Shown here piece after piece: positions 47,856 through 59,604 of a stretch of 64,000 nucleotides of DNA (positions are counted from its first letter, which is position 1; every line of letters begins with the position of its first letter). The stretch covers positions 62,001 to 126,000 of the forward strand of contig CAIQCB010000028.1 of NCBI GenBank assembly GCA_903870245.1, given 5' to 3'. This DNA is from an uncultured Methylocystaceae bacterium (GTDB lineage: Bacteria > Pseudomonadota > Alphaproteobacteria > Rhizobiales > Beijerinckiaceae). The position numbers and the translations under genes were made by a program. Below the pieces are notes generated by a model. It saw nothing but the letters and a program-made list of their open reading frames with translations, ran no database searches and had not been told where the DNA came from.

Positions 47856-48967
47856 ACCTGTCTCCGTTCCTGATCGCGTCCCGCTGCAACGCCCAGGACA
47901 ACATCCGCAAGGCGTTCGGCCGCGTCGACGACGCCGACGCTTTTCGCCGCCTGAGCGCGACGGGCCAGTTCTTGCGGCGCCGCGAGCCATTCGGCAAGAC
48001 GCCCGGCCAGAAAAGCAGGGGTAAATTCGCTCTGCCGGACGGTTTCGGCGGCGCCGGCCTCGGAGAGAAAGGCCGCATTCGAGGCCTGATCCTGATCAAG
48101 CGCGTGCGGAAGGGGGACAAGCAACGCCGGTCGGCCAATCACCGCCAGCTCCGACACTGTCGAGGCGCCGGCGCGGGCAATTACAACATGCGCGTCGGCG
48201 ATGCGCGCCGGTAAATCCGCGAAGAAGGGAGCGATCTCGACCACAACGCCCATGGCGGCGTACGCCGCCCGAACGCGTTCGATATCCTCGTCGCGCGCCT
48301 GCTGAACGATGCGCAACCGCGTCCGCAATTCGGGCGGCAAGGCTGCAACCGCCTCCGGCACGATATCCGACATCACCCTGGCCCCTTGCGACCCGCCGGT
48401 GACCAGCAAACGAAGAACGCCGCCTTCGAAATCGGGATAGGGTTGCCCAGCCGCAACCAGAACGCTCGGTCGCACCGGGTTGCCGGTGAGGACGACCCTG
48501 GGCTGCAACGCCGGGGGCACACGCAGATTGGGCAGACCTGCGGCGATTTTATCGACGCGGCCGGAGAGAAAACGGTTCGCCAGGCCCATGACGCCATTCG
48601 TTTCGTGCAACACTGTGGGAATGCGCAGTAAATTCGCGGCCAGCAGCGGCGGCACGGTCGGATAGCCGCCAAAACCAATGACCGCGCGCGGCTGGGCTTT
48701 ACGCAGCAGAAACATCGCCTGCGCCGTGCCTCTCGCCAGTTGGGCGACGGCGATCGCCCGCGCCAGCAGATTGCCGCCACGCGGCGTCGCCGACGGGAGG
48801 ATGTGTATGGCGCGGGCGGGAAAGGCCGCGCCATAGCGCAAGGCGCGATCATCGGTGACAAGTTCTACCGGCGCGCCCCGTGCCGCCAATGCATACGCGA
48901 GTGCCTCGGCCGGAAACAGATGGCCGCCTGTGCCGCCTCCGGCGAGGAAGATCGGTTTGTCGTTCAT
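47852..48967 (-). CDS. murG: UDP-GlcNAc--undecaprenyl-PP-MurNAc-pentapeptide GlcNAc transferase
   Basis: MurG makes lipid II from lipid I on the inner face of the membrane. The 371-residue protein has the GT28 N-terminal motif [15 protein letters not shown], the [13 protein letters not shown] loop, [12 protein letters not shown] and the C-terminal donor-binding TGGSQGA and [24 protein letters not shown]. Start ATG 48967 is preferred over a longer frame at 49006. It overlaps murC by 4 nt and is 1 bp from the ftsW stop. Confidence 0.97.
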   Translation of the reverse strand: MNDKPIFLAGGGTGGHLFPAEALAYALAARGAPVELVTDDRALRYGAAFPARAIHILPSATPRGGNLLARAIAVAQLARGTAQAMFLLRKAQPRAVIGFGGYPTVPPLLAANLLRIPTVLHETNGVMGLANRFLSGRVDKIAAGLPNLRVPPALQPRVVLTGNPVRPSVLVAAGQPYPDFEGGVLRLLVTGGSQGARVMSDIVPEAVAALPPELRTRLRIVQQARDEDIERVRAAYAAMGVVVEIAPFFADLPARIADAHVVIARAGASTVSELAVIGRPALLVPLPHALDQDQASNAAFLSEAGAAETVRQSEFTPAFLAGRLAEWLAAPQELARRAQAAKSVGVVDAAERLADVVLGVAAGRDQERRQV

Positions 48968-48968
48968 G

Positions 48969-50129
48969 TCAGGCCGCCGCCGGTTGCAGCATGGCCGCCG
49001 TCGCAACCTGCGTCAAAACCCGCGTCCGGGGACGGCGGCGAGTCACCGCCAGCAGGAAGCCCATACCCAGCGACAGCGAGATCAGGGACGAGCCGCCGTA
49101 GGAGACGAACGGCAGGGTCATGCCTTTCGCGGGCATGAGATGCACATTCACCGCCATATTGATCAGACTTTGCAGACCAAACAGCATGACAAGGCCGGCG
49201 GTCGCGAAGCGGCAAAAGGGGTCCTCGTTACGCGCCGCAGAAAGCAGGCCGCGCAACACAATGAAAGCGAAGACGCATGCAAGCGCGATGCAGACGATCA
49301 CGCCGAACTCCTCGCCGATTACGGCGAAAATAAAATCAGTGTGCGAATCCGGCAGGATGCGCTTGACCGTGCCCTCGCCCGGTCCCTTGCCCAGCCAGGA
49401 GCCGGCGATGAAGCTCTCAAGCGCCGTCTCGGACTGAAAGTCGCCCGGCACGCCGGCGACCGAAGGCGGCGGCTGAAGGAAGGTCTCGATGCGCGCATGA
49501 ACGTGCGGCACGAACTTGTAGGCCAGCAGGGCGCCGACGAAGGCCAGTCCGCCGAGACCAACGACCCACAGCAGATGCAGACCAGCCATAAAAAACAGCG
49601 CGCCCCAGACCAGGCTGATCAGCATGGTCTGTCCGAAATCTGGCTGCAGGACGAGCGGAGCGATGGTTAGCGGAAAAAGCAGGAGCGCAAGGAGATTGCC
49701 CGGAACGTCCTTGCGGCGCGCGCCCTCCGAAAAGGCCCAGGCGACGACAACGATAAAGGACGGTTTGAGAAACTCGGACGGCTGCACGCCAAACAACCAG
49801 CGGCGCGCGCCCTTGACCTCCTGACCGAAGAACAACGTCGCGATGACAAGCGCCAGAGACATGACGAAAACGATGAGGGCGACGCGTCGCACATGGCGCG
49901 GCGAGAGGAAGGAAGCGCCGATCATCACCGCCAGCGCCGGCAGCAGATAGGCGACCTGGCGATTGACGAAATGAAAGGTCGCCAGATGCAGGCGCTCGGC
50001 CACCGGCGGACTGCCGGCCATCGAAAACACCAGTCCACAGACGATGAGCAAAAAGATCGCAGACAGCAGCCAGCGATCAATCGTCCAGGCCCAATCGGAA
50101 AAGGCCGATCTTTCCGCGCGTGAAATCAT
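48969..50129 (-). CDS. ftsW: Septal peptidoglycan polymerase FtsW
   Basis: FtsW is a SEDS-family glycosyltransferase that polymerises lipid II at the septum with FtsI. The 386-residue protein has about ten membrane helices, including a conserved KGARRWL segment, the central [18 protein letters not shown] loop and the C-terminal [19 protein letters not shown]. It is flanked by murD (4-nt overlap) and murG (1-bp gap). It is full length, with no visible defects. Confidence 0.96.
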   Translation of the reverse strand: MISRAERSAFSDWAWTIDRWLLSAIFLLIVCGLVFSMAGSPPVAERLHLATFHFVNRQVAYLLPALAVMIGASFLSPRHVRRVALIVFVMSLALVIATLFFGQEVKGARRWLFGVQPSEFLKPSFIVVVAWAFSEGARRKDVPGNLLALLLFPLTIAPLVLQPDFGQTMLISLVWGALFFMAGLHLLWVVGLGGLAFVGALLAYKFVPHVHARIETFLQPPPSVAGVPGDFQSETALESFIAGSWLGKGPGEGTVKRILPDSHTDFIFAVIGEEFGVIVCIALACVFAFIVLRGLLSAARNEDPFCRFATAGLVMLFGLQSLINMAVNVHLMPAKGMTLPFVSYGGSSLISLSLGMGFLLAVTRRRPRTRVLTQVATAAMLQPAAA

Positions 50130-51565
50130 GATCTTCCCCCTCCCCGCGCCGCAAGAACGGCTGGCAATCCCTGCACAAGACTACGAAAGGCGTCGCCACG
50201 CGCCTCGAAATTGGCGAACTGGTCGTAGGAGGCGCAGGCGGGCGACAACAACACGACAGGCGTCGCCGCGTCGCCCTCCAGCGCGTCACAGGCGGCGCGT
50301 GTCGTCGCCACATCGAGCGTTTCGCAGCGCTCATAGGGTAAGTCGCCGTCGAGCGCGCCGGCGAACTCATCGCTCGCTGCGCCGATGAGATAGGCCTTGC
50401 GTATGCGTGGGAAATAACCTCGCAACGGTTCGATGCCGCCTTCTTTGGCCTTCCCGCCGACGATCCAGTAGATGTCCGCAAAGCTGGCCAGAGCCTTTTC
50501 CGCCGCATCGGCGTTCGTCGCCTTGGAATCGTTGACGAACAACGCCCGGTCGATGCGACCGACTTCCTCCATGCGATGCGGCAGGCCAGGGAAGCTGATC
50601 AGACCCCGTGCGATTTCTTCGTCCTCCAGGCCGCATTCCCAGGCCGCCGCGCAAGCAAAGGCGGCGTTTTGCGCATTATGCGCGCCGCGCAAGGCGCGCG
50701 CGCCTTCAAGCCTTGCGATCAACTCCGCCTGTTCCGGGGCATGTCCTTCCTCGCGGAAGTAGATCGCGCCACGTTCCGCATAAAAACCCCAGTCGAGCGA
50801 GCGGTTGGCCGAGACGGGCATAACGCGCCTGTCCTCCGCCGGATTGGCGGCGAGCCGTTCGACGAGGCGCGCGCCGATGGCATGCGTGAAGGAATCGTCG
50901 ACGCCAACCAGAGCAACCTCGGCGCCAGCGACGAGCCGCTCCTTGATGGCGGCGTAATTCGCCATCTCGCCGTGTCGATCGAGATGATCCGGGGTGAGAT
51001 TGATCAAGACGCCGATGGTCGGATTCAACGACGGCGCCAGATCGATCTGGAACGAGGAGCATTCGATCACATGAATGCGCGCGTCGGAGGGCGGCTCCAG
51101 ATCGAGGATTGGCACGCCGATGTTGCCGCCCAACTGCACATCGCGGCCGGCCTCACGCAAAATATGCGCGATCAACGCCGTCGTCGTCGATTTGCCATTG
51201 GTGCCCGTGATGGCGACAAGCGGGGCGCCGGGCGCAAGCGCGGCGCGCTCTCGACAAAAAAGCTCGATATCGCCTATAATTTCGACGCCTGCGGCCCGCG
51301 CGCGTTGCGCCGTCCAGTGCGGTTCAGGATGGGTCAGCGGCACGCCCGGAGAAAGGATGAAAGCGTCGAATTGCGACCAGTCGCTGCGCGCGAGATCCTC
51401 AAGAGGCACGCCTTGCGCGACCGCCTTGAGCCGACCGGCTTCGCCATCATCCCACGCGCGCACATGCGCGCCGCCGGCGATCAGCGCGCGCGCGGTTGAC
51501 AAACCCGAACCGCCCAGACCGAAGAGGGCGACCGTCTTACCACTAAAGGTCGTGACCGGAATCAT
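50126..51565 (-). CDS. murD: UDP-N-acetylmuramoyl-L-alanine--D-glutamate ligase
   Basis: MurD attaches D-Glu to UDP-MurNAc-L-Ala with ATP. The 479-residue protein has the N-terminal nucleotide-binding [17 protein letters not shown], the P-loop [14 protein letters not shown], the central [13 protein letters not shown] and the C-terminal [17 protein letters not shown] and [12 protein letters not shown]. It overlaps ftsW by 4 nt; the mraY stop lies 4 bp upstream of its start. The sequence is typical of the family. Confidence 0.97.
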   Translation of the reverse strand: MIPVTTFSGKTVALFGLGGSGLSTARALIAGGAHVRAWDDGEAGRLKAVAQGVPLEDLARSDWSQFDAFILSPGVPLTHPEPHWTAQRARAAGVEIIGDIELFCRERAALAPGAPLVAITGTNGKSTTTALIAHILREAGRDVQLGGNIGVPILDLEPPSDARIHVIECSSFQIDLAPSLNPTIGVLINLTPDHLDRHGEMANYAAIKERLVAGAEVALVGVDDSFTHAIGARLVERLAANPAEDRRVMPVSANRSLDWGFYAERGAIYFREEGHAPEQAELIARLEGARALRGAHNAQNAAFACAAAWECGLEDEEIARGLISFPGLPHRMEEVGRIDRALFVNDSKATNADAAEKALASFADIYWIVGGKAKEGGIEPLRGYFPRIRKAYLIGAASDEFAGALDGDLPYERCETLDVATTRAACDALEGDAATPVVLLSPACASYDQFANFEARGDAFRSLVQGLPAVLAARGGGRS

Positions 51566-51569
51566 CCTC

Positions 51570-52652
51570 CTACCTCAATTTCAGCGTTGAGAGGCCGGTA
51601 AGGGCGAGGACAAAGGCGATGATCCAGAAACGGATGACGATTTGCGGCTCTTTCCAGCCTTTCTGCTCGAAATGATGATGGATCGGCGCCATGAGAAAAA
51701 TGCGTTTGCCGGTGAGCTTGAAATAAATCACCTGGATGATCACCGAAGCGCCTTCGACGACGAAAAGGCCGCCTACGATCACCAGCACGAACTCCTGCTT
51801 CACCGCCACGGCGACGGCGCCCAGCAGGCCGCCGATCGCCAGCGATCCGGTATCTCCCATGAAAATTTGCGCCGGCGGCGCGTTGAACCACAGGAATCCT
51901 AATCCTGCTCCGATGAATGCGGAGCACAGTATCGTCAGCTCGCCCACTCCCGCGACATGATTGACGCCGAGGTAATTGGAGAAGATCGAGTTGCCGACGA
52001 GATATGCGAACAGCGCGAAAGCGCCGACTGCGATCATCGACGGCACAATCGCCAGACCGTCCAGACCATCGGTCAGATTGACGCAATTGCCGGCCGCGAC
52101 GATGACAAAGGCGCCGAAGACCAGAAACCATGGGCCCAGAGCGCCGACATAGCCCTTGATCATTGGCAGAGCGATTTTTGACATGTCGTCGCCGCCAACA
52201 ATCATAAGCAAATAGCAGGCGACGCCGGCAACGACGAATTCGAAGGCCAGACGCGCCACGCCGGAAAACCCGGCATGGGATTGTTTCGTAACCTTGAGGT
52301 AATCGTCGTAAAAACCAATCGATCCGAATGCTGCGGTGACGAAAAGCACGATCCAGACATAGTAGTTTCGTAAATTGGCCCAAAGCAATGTCGCGACGAA
52401 AAGCCCCGACAGGATCATCAGACCGCCCATCGTCGGCGTGCCTTTTTTGGTCAGCAGATGCGAGGCGGGACCGTCCTCGCGGATCGGCTGCCCCTTGCCC
52501 TGCTTCAGACGCAGGGAGTCAATGATGCCCGGGCCGAAAAAAAACACGAAGAACAGCGCCGTCGCCGCCGCCATGGCGGCGCGGAAAGTGATGTAACGGA
52601 AGATGTTCAACGGACTGAACAGATAGGCGAAGTCCGCAAGTAACGTCAGCAT
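51570..52652 (-). CDS. mraY: Phospho-N-acetylmuramoyl-pentapeptide-transferase
   Basis: MraY makes lipid I by transferring phospho-MurNAc-pentapeptide to undecaprenyl phosphate. The 360-residue protein has about ten membrane helices with family motifs. They include [12 protein letters not shown], the acidic [19 protein letters not shown] and the C-terminal [13 protein letters not shown], whose His residues are part of the active site. It sits between murF (10-bp gap) and murD (4-bp gap). Length and motifs are standard. Confidence 0.97.
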   Translation of the reverse strand: MLTLLADFAYLFSPLNIFRYITFRAAMAAATALFFVFFFGPGIIDSLRLKQGKGQPIREDGPASHLLTKKGTPTMGGLMILSGLFVATLLWANLRNYYVWIVLFVTAAFGSIGFYDDYLKVTKQSHAGFSGVARLAFEFVVAGVACYLLMIVGGDDMSKIALPMIKGYVGALGPWFLVFGAFVIVAAGNCVNLTDGLDGLAIVPSMIAVGAFALFAYLVGNSIFSNYLGVNHVAGVGELTILCSAFIGAGLGFLWFNAPPAQIFMGDTGSLAIGGLLGAVAVAVKQEFVLVIVGGLFVVEGASVIIQVIYFKLTGKRIFLMAPIHHHFEQKGWKEPQIVIRFWIIAFVLALTGLSTLKLR

Positions 52653-52662
52653 ACCGGTTTCC

Positions 52663-54081
52663 TCACTTCGCCGTCGCCGGCGCGTATTTCTGCTTCAGGG
52701 CGGCGACGATCCGCGTCATCCGCGAGCCGTTGGAGCCTTTCACCATCACTGCATCGCCCGGGCGAACAGCCTCCAGAACGACATCCTCCAATTCCAGGGC
52801 GCTGCGCCGGTGCGCCCCGCGCATGGTTTCCGGGATGGCGTAGAACAAATGCGACATCAATGGCCCGGCGGTGAATAATTGATCGATGCGAGCGGCGACG
52901 AGATCGGGCGCGAGGGACGCATGGAGTTCCGCGCCCTCCGGGCCCAGTTCGAGCATATCGCCGAGGATCACAACCCGCCGGCCGCCCGGCCCAGGCTCGA
53001 CGGCGCCCAGTTGTTCGACAGCGGCGCGAAGCGAGGTGGGGTTTGCGTTGTAGCTTTCATCGATCAGGGTGAAGCTTCCCAGTGGCGTCTCGACCACTTC
53101 GCGCTGGCCGCGCCCGGAGGGCGGCGAGAAGGTCGCCAGCGTAGCCGCCGCCTTTTCGACATTGATCCCGAAAACCGCGGCGATGAGCAAACCGGCAAGC
53201 GAATTGAGCGCGATATGTCTGCCCGGCGCGCCAATCACATATTCGACGCGAGCGCCGAGAATTTCGGCCTCGACGGCGGCCGCCTCGCCAATGGCGCGAT
53301 AGGACAGCAGACGCGCATCGGCGCCCTTTTCGCCAAAGGTGAAGATATGTCCGGCGCCTGGCGTCGCGGCCGCGATCAAGCGATCAGTATGCGCGTCATC
53401 GGCGTTGACGATGGCGACGCCGCCCGCTTCAAGTCCGGAGAAGATTTCAGCCTTTGCAGCGGCGATCGCCTCGACCGAGTCGAAGTTTTCGAGATGCACG
53501 GCCGCGACCCGCGTCACCACGGCGACATGCGGCCGAACCTGGGGAACGAGCGCCGCGATTTCTCCAGCATGGTTCATCCCGATTTCGAAAACGCCATAGG
53601 CGGCGGACTCCGGCATGCGCGCCAGGGTCAAGGGCACGCCCCAGTGATTGTTGTAGGAGGCGATCGAAGCGTGCGTCTCGCCAAAATGCGACAGCATCAG
53701 CCGAGTCATTTCCTTGGTGGAGGTCTTGCCGACGGAGCCGGTGATGGCGGCGATGTAGGCGCGGCTGCGCGTGCGGGCGCGCTGGCCCAATAATTCAAGG
53801 GATTGCTGAACGTCGCGCACAACGAATAAAGGCCCGCAACCGTAGAAGTCGTCGGCGTGCGCTTCATCAATGACAACGGCGGCGGCGCCTTTCTCCAACG
53901 CAGCGCGCGCAAATTCATGACCATCGCGCGCATCGCCGCGAATAGCGAAAAACAGATCTCCTTTAAGCAGGGTGCGCGTATCGATCGAGACGCCGAAGGC
54001 CTCACGGGGAAGTCCGCCGCTCACCCGGGCGCGAAGGGCGCCAACCAGCGACAGACCTGACCACAAGGGTTCCCGGCTCAT
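52663..54081 (-). CDS. murF: UDP-MurNAc-tripeptide--D-alanyl-D-alanine ligase
   Basis: MurF adds D-Ala-D-Ala made by Ddl to complete the pentapeptide. The 472-residue protein has the N-terminal Mur ligase fold, the P-loop [13 protein letters not shown], the central [12 protein letters not shown] and [12 protein letters not shown] blocks, and the C-terminal [18 protein letters not shown] and [11 protein letters not shown]. Its start overlaps the murE stop by 4 nt (ATGA). Intact and full length. Confidence 0.97.
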   Translation of the reverse strand: MSREPLWSGLSLVGALRARVSGGLPREAFGVSIDTRTLLKGDLFFAIRGDARDGHEFARAALEKGAAAVVIDEAHADDFYGCGPLFVVRDVQQSLELLGQRARTRSRAYIAAITGSVGKTSTKEMTRLMLSHFGETHASIASYNNHWGVPLTLARMPESAAYGVFEIGMNHAGEIAALVPQVRPHVAVVTRVAAVHLENFDSVEAIAAAKAEIFSGLEAGGVAIVNADDAHTDRLIAAATPGAGHIFTFGEKGADARLLSYRAIGEAAAVEAEILGARVEYVIGAPGRHIALNSLAGLLIAAVFGINVEKAAATLATFSPPSGRGQREVVETPLGSFTLIDESYNANPTSLRAAVEQLGAVEPGPGGRRVVILGDMLELGPEGAELHASLAPDLVAARIDQLFTAGPLMSHLFYAIPETMRGAHRRSALELEDVVLEAVRPGDAVMVKGSNGSRMTRIVAALKQKYAPATAK

Positions 54082-55532
54082 GAGCGAATCTCCTGTAGGG
54101 CCTGCGCAACGGCTTCGTGGTCCGAAAAAGGCAAAATCTGATCGCCGACAATCTGGCCGGTTTCATGACCTTTGCCGGCCACGATCAGCGCGTCCCCGGG
54201 TCGCAATTCGGCCACCGCGGCGAAGATGGCGGCGCGGCGATCGCCGATCTCGCGAAGATCGACGTCGCCGGCGCTGCTGGCGCCCGCGATAATTGCGTCG
54301 CGAATCATCGCCGGCGTCTCGCTGCGCGGATTGTCGTCCGTGACGATGACGATGTCAGCGCCGCGCGCCGCGATCTCGCCCATCAGCGGGCGCTTGCCGC
54401 GATCGCGGTCGCCGCCGCAACCGAAGACGACGATCAATCGCCCGGGGGTCAGGGGTCGCAACGTCGCAAGCGCCTTCTCCAGCGCGTCAGGCTTGTGTGC
54501 GTAATCGACAAAGATCGGCGCGCCATGGCTCGCGCCGACGCGCTCCAGGCGTCCCGGCGCGCCTTCCAGCCGCGCCAGCGCCGCAAAGACCAGCGCCGGT
54601 TCGTCCCCGCTGGCGATGGCGAGACCTGCAGCGACCAGCGCGTTCGAGACCTGAAAGGCGCCTGCGAGCGGCAAGACGAATTCGTAATCGACTCCCGCGT
54701 GACGCACGACGAGGCTCGTGGAGTCGACAGCGGGCGCCGCGCCGCGCAAGGTGATCGCCGCCCCCTTTTGGCCGACATCCAGAATCTTCAATCCACGCGA
54801 GCGACAAACATTGATGACGCGCGCGGCGACGTCGCTGTCGGCGTCGATCACCGATGTCCGGCCGGGTGCAAGCAGGGTGTCGAAGAGGCGTAGTTTGGCG
54901 GCGAAATACTCCGCCATATCGCGGTGATGATCGAGATGATCGCGCGAAAAATTGGTGAACCCGGCGGCGGCCAGACGCACGCCGTCCAGACGTCGTTGGT
55001 CGATCCCCAGCGACGACGCCTCCATCGCCAGATGGGTGACGCCGCGCGCGGCGAGATCGTTCAGGGTTTTGTGGAGATCAACCGGACCCGGCGTGGTCAG
55101 GGCGCCGTAATGCGCGCCGTCGGGATCGACGACGCCGACCGTTCCCAGCGACGCTGCGGCATGGCCGCAAGCGCGCCAGATCTGGCGCAAAAAGGCGACG
55201 ACCGAGGTTTTGCCGCTGGTGCCTGTGACGGCTATGATCGTTTGCGGCTGAAGCGGATAGAACCGCGCCGCCGCATGGGCAAGCGCAGCGCGCACGTCAT
55301 CAACAAGGACAAGCGGCAAACCGCAATCAACGGGACGCGAGGCGACGACGGCGCGCGCGCCGCGGCTCCTTGCGTCATCGACATAGGACAGGCCATCTCC
55401 GGCATGACCGGGTATGGCGAAAAAAACCTCGCCCGCGCGGATGGCGCGACTGTCTGCGGACAAGCCCGCGATCTCGATCGCGCCCAGCGCAGGATCGAGA
55501 TCGATCGGCGAAAGAAGATCGGCAAGGCGCAT
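54078..55532 (-). CDS. murE: UDP-MurNAc-L-Ala-D-Glu--2,6-diaminopimelate ligase
   Basis: MurE adds the third amino acid of the stem peptide. The DNPR motif at 400-403 (TDDNPRSETP) marks specificity for meso-diaminopimelate, the normal gram-negative choice. The 484-residue protein has the P-loop VTGTSGKTSVVAFL and the MEASSLGIDQRRLDG segment. The start overlaps the ftsI stop in a TGATG arrangement. Full length, no unusual feature. Confidence 0.97.
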   Translation of the reverse strand: MRLADLLSPIDLDPALGAIEIAGLSADSRAIRAGEVFFAIPGHAGDGLSYVDDARSRGARAVVASRPVDCGLPLVLVDDVRAALAHAAARFYPLQPQTIIAVTGTSGKTSVVAFLRQIWRACGHAAASLGTVGVVDPDGAHYGALTTPGPVDLHKTLNDLAARGVTHLAMEASSLGIDQRRLDGVRLAAAGFTNFSRDHLDHHRDMAEYFAAKLRLFDTLLAPGRTSVIDADSDVAARVINVCRSRGLKILDVGQKGAAITLRGAAPAVDSTSLVVRHAGVDYEFVLPLAGAFQVSNALVAAGLAIASGDEPALVFAALARLEGAPGRLERVGASHGAPIFVDYAHKPDALEKALATLRPLTPGRLIVVFGCGGDRDRGKRPLMGEIAARGADIVIVTDDNPRSETPAMIRDAIIAGASSAGDVDLREIGDRRAAIFAAVAELRPGDALIVAGKGHETGQIVGDQILPFSDHEAVAQALQEIRS

Positions 55533-57331
55533 CAGTGGCCGTGACCTCCGGTCGCCGGAACATTGGCCATACCGTAACCAAGCTTGGCCAGCAGCGGGAA
55601 TGGCTGATGCGGAGGATCGAAGCGGGGCGCCAGACCGAGAACCGGTCCGACGCGCTGAATGATTTCGCCGGTCACATATCCGGAATTATAGGCGGCGGTG
55701 GCGTAACCGCCGGTTTCCGGCAGGCCCTGCGGTTCGTCCATGATCGTCAAGAACAGATATTTCGGTCGATCTGCGGGCGCCACCGCCATGAAGGTCGTGA
55801 ACAGGCGATTTTTGCTGTAGTGACCGCCGATGACTTTCTCGGCCGTGCCGGTTTTGCCGCCGACGAAATAACCGTCGATATCGACCTTCTTCGCTGTGCC
55901 GATTTCTGCGTTTAGACGCATCAGATATCGCATCGCCTCGCTGGTCTCAGGCTTGATCACCTGCTCGGCGCTCCGGCGGGCGTCCGCCTCGCTGCGCTTG
56001 ATAAAGGTCGGCGTTATAAGATAACCGCCGTTCATCAGGGCGCCTACCGCCATCATCGCCTGCAGGGGCGCGACGGCGAGTCCATGGCCGAAGGCGATGG
56101 TCATGGTGTTGAGTTCGCTCCAGTTCTTCGGATAAAGCGGCTCGGCGCTCTCGGGCAACTCCGTGCGCATTCGGGATAATTGACCCAGCTTCTGCAGAAA
56201 CGCCTTGTGTTTCTCGACGCCCTGCCCCATCGCCATGCGCGCCGTCCCGATGTTCGAGGAATAGGTGAAGACCTCGGGCACCGTCAAAGCGCGGTTTTGC
56301 GCATGATAATCGTGGATCTTGAACCGGCCAATGGAGAGCACGCCACGCGCATCAAGCTGCGAGTTCAGATTGATCTTGCCGGAGTCGAGCGCCATGGCGA
56401 TGGTCAGCGCCTTGAAAGTAGAGCCCATCTCATAGACCCCGACATTCATGCGGTTGATGTGCAGCGGATCGAGCGCATCGGTCGGCTTGTTGGGATCGTA
56501 ATCGGGAAGGGAGGCGAGCGCGATCACCTCCCCGGTGTTCACATCCATGATCGCCGCGGCGCCGGCTTTGGCCTTGAAGTGTTCGACGCCCTTGTACAGT
56601 TCGTCTCTTAGCGCATGCGTGGCGCGGATATCCAGCGACAGATTGATCGGCTTCAAATCTTCCGGCGTGGCGGCGAAACCCATCGTATGAAGATCGGCCA
56701 AACCCTGTCCGTCGATGTATTTTTCGATACCGGCGATGCCGGCGTTATCGATGTTCGCGAAGCCCAGGACATGCGCGCCGATCGGCCCATTGGGATAAAC
56801 GCGCTTGTTTTCGGCGATCAACCCGACTCCCGGCAATCCCAGATGAAACACCTCGTCGCGCTGATGAGGCGTCACCTCGCGCTTGACCCAGACGAAGCCC
56901 TTTTTCGTGGCCAGACGATTACGCAGCTCCAGCGCGTTGACATCAGGCAGAACGGCGGTGAGCAATTCGGTTGCTTCGTCCTTGTCGATCAGCTTGCGCG
57001 GCTCGGCGAACACCGACATGACCTTTACGTCGCTGGCCATGACCTCGCCGTTGCGATCCAGAATATCGGGTCTTGACGCCGAGACCGCTTTCGCGGCCGC
57101 ATGTTGTCCGGTGCCGGGGTCTGGACGAAAACCCAGATAGATCAGCTTGCCGCACACCACCCCATAGAGAGCGAAAAATCCCAGCGCGGCGATTCGCATC
57201 CGCGAGGGACTTTTATCAATGCCCGTCGAGAACATGTCGCGCAACAACCCCCGCCAGGCGGTTGGCCTTCGCGCCGGCGTCGTGGCGGGCGCAGCGGGAT
57301 CGTGGGGAGGATCTCTGGTTTCGTGAATCAT
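55532..57331 (-). CDS. ftsI: Septal penicillin-binding protein FtsI (PBP3)
   Basis: FtsI is the class B transpeptidase that crosslinks septal peptidoglycan. The 599-residue protein has one membrane span near residues 45-65 after a Pro-rich cytosolic stretch, a dimerisation domain (SRPDILDRNGEVMASDV), and the transpeptidase motifs Ser304-Thr-Phe-Lys307, SSN in TYSSNIG, and Lys493-Thr-Gly. The overlapping TGATG junction with murE and ATGA with ftsL suggest coupled translation. Class B PBPs are beta-lactam targets; nothing here suggests resistance alterations. Confidence 0.97.
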   Translation of the reverse strand: MIHETRDPPHDPAAPATTPARRPTAWRGLLRDMFSTGIDKSPSRMRIAALGFFALYGVVCGKLIYLGFRPDPGTGQHAAAKAVSASRPDILDRNGEVMASDVKVMSVFAEPRKLIDKDEATELLTAVLPDVNALELRNRLATKKGFVWVKREVTPHQRDEVFHLGLPGVGLIAENKRVYPNGPIGAHVLGFANIDNAGIAGIEKYIDGQGLADLHTMGFAATPEDLKPINLSLDIRATHALRDELYKGVEHFKAKAGAAAIMDVNTGEVIALASLPDYDPNKPTDALDPLHINRMNVGVYEMGSTFKALTIAMALDSGKINLNSQLDARGVLSIGRFKIHDYHAQNRALTVPEVFTYSSNIGTARMAMGQGVEKHKAFLQKLGQLSRMRTELPESAEPLYPKNWSELNTMTIAFGHGLAVAPLQAMMAVGALMNGGYLITPTFIKRSEADARRSAEQVIKPETSEAMRYLMRLNAEIGTAKKVDIDGYFVGGKTGTAEKVIGGHYSKNRLFTTFMAVAPADRPKYLFLTIMDEPQGLPETGGYATAAYNSGYVTGEIIQRVGPVLGLAPRFDPPHQPFPLLAKLGYGMANVPATGGHGH

Positions 57332-57774
57332 GGTTTCTGTTGCTTCCGGGTGGAGGCTGTCGACGGCGCGGAGTCAGGCTTCGCTGCGGATTTCGGCGCG
57401 GTTTTGGGAATGGATCCGGTGATATCGGTGGCGGACGATCCTGCTGCGCCGAGACCCATCGCGTCCAGCTTGCCGGCGATCGCGTCGCCATGCGCGGCGC
57501 GTTCCGGAATTGCCGTCACTGCAACAATTTGCGGAACCTGAAGCGAAGCAAGTTCCGGCAAATATTGATCCGCGAGCTGCTGCAAACGTTCGGGACGCGT
57601 CATATAGGCCCACTCGGCGCGCAACACCGCAATCGCGTCGCGCTCAGCCTTGATCTCGATTTTGGTTTTGGCGATCTGTTCGTAGCGATAGGCCGTCTGA
57701 TATTTGATCGTATAGGCGTAGACCGCCGAAGCGATCAGCAAAACTACGGCGAGGATGTTGAACAAACGCAACAT
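57328..57774 (-). CDS. ftsL: Cell division protein FtsL
   Basis: FtsL is a small bitopic divisome protein acting with FtsQ and FtsB. The 148-residue product has a short N-terminus, one membrane span (about 1-22; LFNILAVVLLIASAVYAYTI), a coiled-coil segment with heptad character (AKTKIEIKAERDAIAVLRAEWAY), the ERLQQLADQYLPEL region typical of alphaproteobacterial FtsL, and a low-complexity C-terminus. Position between rsmH and ftsI supports the call more than sequence, since FtsL is poorly conserved. Confidence 0.9.
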   Translation of the reverse strand: MLRLFNILAVVLLIASAVYAYTIKYQTAYRYEQIAKTKIEIKAERDAIAVLRAEWAYMTRPERLQQLADQYLPELASLQVPQIVAVTAIPERAAHGDAIAGKLDAMGLGAAGSSATDITGSIPKTAPKSAAKPDSAPSTASTRKQQKP

Positions 57775-58790
57775 CAGTGTTTTCCCTTATTCTTTTCCGG
57801 CAGTCGCGCGAGACGCCCCAACCGGTCGGAGAGCGGCTGCGCCGGCGCAGCGGTTCGTGTCGCGAAGCGCAGCTTGGCCGAACGCGCGCGCGGATTGGCG
57901 TCGATCTCGGTCCGCGACGGCGAGATGGGTTGATGTCCGGCGCAGACAAAAGTCGAAGGCGTCGCCGCAGGTTCTCCGGGAAGACGCCGCGAGCCGGTCT
58001 CGCCGCGCCCCGCGCGCTCGGCGAGGAACTGCTTGACGATGCGATCCTCAAGCGAGTGAAAGGTCACGACGGCCAGACGCCCTCCGGCGCGCAGCGCAGC
58101 CTCGGCGCCAGTCAGCCCCGCCAGCAATTCGCCCAGTTCGTCGTTGACGGCGATGCGTAAAGCCTGAAAGCTTCTGGTCGCCGGGTGAATATCTGTCGGT
58201 CGCGCTGGCGCAACGCGCTCAATCAGGCCAGCGAGCGCTTTCGTTGTCGTGAAAGGCGCCAGGCCGCGATCATGAACGATGGCGCGGGCGATCCGTCGAG
58301 CCGCTCGCTCCTCCCCGTAAAAATAGAGAATATCGGCCAGAGACTCTTCATCCGCCGTATTGACGATGTCGGCGGCGCTATATCCACGCCCTTCCATCCG
58401 CATATCAAGCGGCCCGTCGCCGCGAAACGAAAAACCGCGCGCCGATTCGTCGAGTTGCATTGAGGACACGCCAATATCGAATACGACGCCGTCCAGCGGC
58501 GCGAAGCCCTCGGACTCTGCAATGCCGGCGAGTTGCGAGAATCGCCCCTCAACAAGCCTCAACCTGCCGCTTGCCGCGTCGACGAGCGCCAGACCTGCGC
58601 GTATGGCGGTCGGGTCACGATCGAGGGCAAGAATCCGCGTTTCGGGATAGTCGAGCAGCGCGCGCGTATACCCGCCGGCGCCGAAGGTCGCGTCGAGAAA
58701 AAAACCACCATCCTGTGGGCGGAGCGCCTCAACGACTTCGGGCAATAGCACCGGCACATGTCGGGCGGCGGCGCCGCGATCCATGGTCAT
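57774..58790 (-). CDS. rsmH: 16S rRNA m4C1402 methyltransferase RsmH
   Basis: RsmH (MraW) N4-methylates C1402 of 16S rRNA using SAM. The 338-residue protein has HVPVLLPEVVEAL, the SAM-binding DATFGAGGYTRALL, FDIGVSSMQLDESARGFSF and the C-terminal FHSLEDRIVKQFL. The start is ATG 58790 or ATG 58784, both after a GGAGAGGAG stretch; the choice is not critical. Longer frames add Arg-rich non-homologous sequence. As the first dcw gene here, it is unusual in that no mraZ precedes it. Its stop overlaps the ftsL start (TGATG). Confidence 0.96.
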   Translation of the reverse strand: MTMDRGAAARHVPVLLPEVVEALRPQDGGFFLDATFGAGGYTRALLDYPETRILALDRDPTAIRAGLALVDAASGRLRLVEGRFSQLAGIAESEGFAPLDGVVFDIGVSSMQLDESARGFSFRGDGPLDMRMEGRGYSAADIVNTADEESLADILYFYGEERAARRIARAIVHDRGLAPFTTTKALAGLIERVAPARPTDIHPATRSFQALRIAVNDELGELLAGLTGAEAALRAGGRLAVVTFHSLEDRIVKQFLAERAGRGETGSRRLPGEPAATPSTFVCAGHQPISPSRTEIDANPRARSAKLRFATRTAAPAQPLSDRLGRLARLPEKNKGKH

Positions 58791-59065
58791 CGCTCCTCTC
58801 CATGCACGCGATGCTCGCGGGCCCATCCCGTCGCGACAACGACGCGCACGCTCGCGTCGTCCCATCCCGCGATCGGTGACGGCGACGGTCGCCAATTCTG
58901 GTTGCGCAAACGCAGACAACGCCATTTTCCCGACGGGGCGTGACGAGGCGGCCATGAGCCGAAGCGCCGAAGAGCGCTTGCGTCTATTAGGCTTTGTTAG
59001 TGTTAATGGAGCGTTTACGCGGCCTGCGCGCGGCGTGACTCGATCCAGGAAATGCGCAGGAAATC

Positions 59066-59470
<405 letters not shown>

Positions 59471-59475
59471 TGTTA

Positions 59476-59504
59476 CGGATAGGGAGCGCCGACGACGGGG
59501 TCAA
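59476..59504 (-). promoter_or_regulatory. Promoter of rnpB
   Basis: On the minus strand TTGACC (59504-59499) and TATCCG (59481-59476) are 17 bp apart. The start point would fall 6 to 8 bp further on, at the 5' end of P1 near 59470, which fits the RNA's expected start. Confidence 0.65.
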
Positions 59505-59604
59505 GCAAAGTCCGACGGAAAATCCATTGTAAAGCTGACCGGAGAAATAAAAACAACCGGCGCCGGCGCTTTCGGGGCCTGCCGGAATCGGCTAAGCCCC
59601 CGCC

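Noticed and set aside
58791-58955. An extended N-terminus of rsmH or a hidden mraZ
   Set aside because: The sequence is Arg-rich, has no MraZ motif, and a ribosome site precedes the later ATG.
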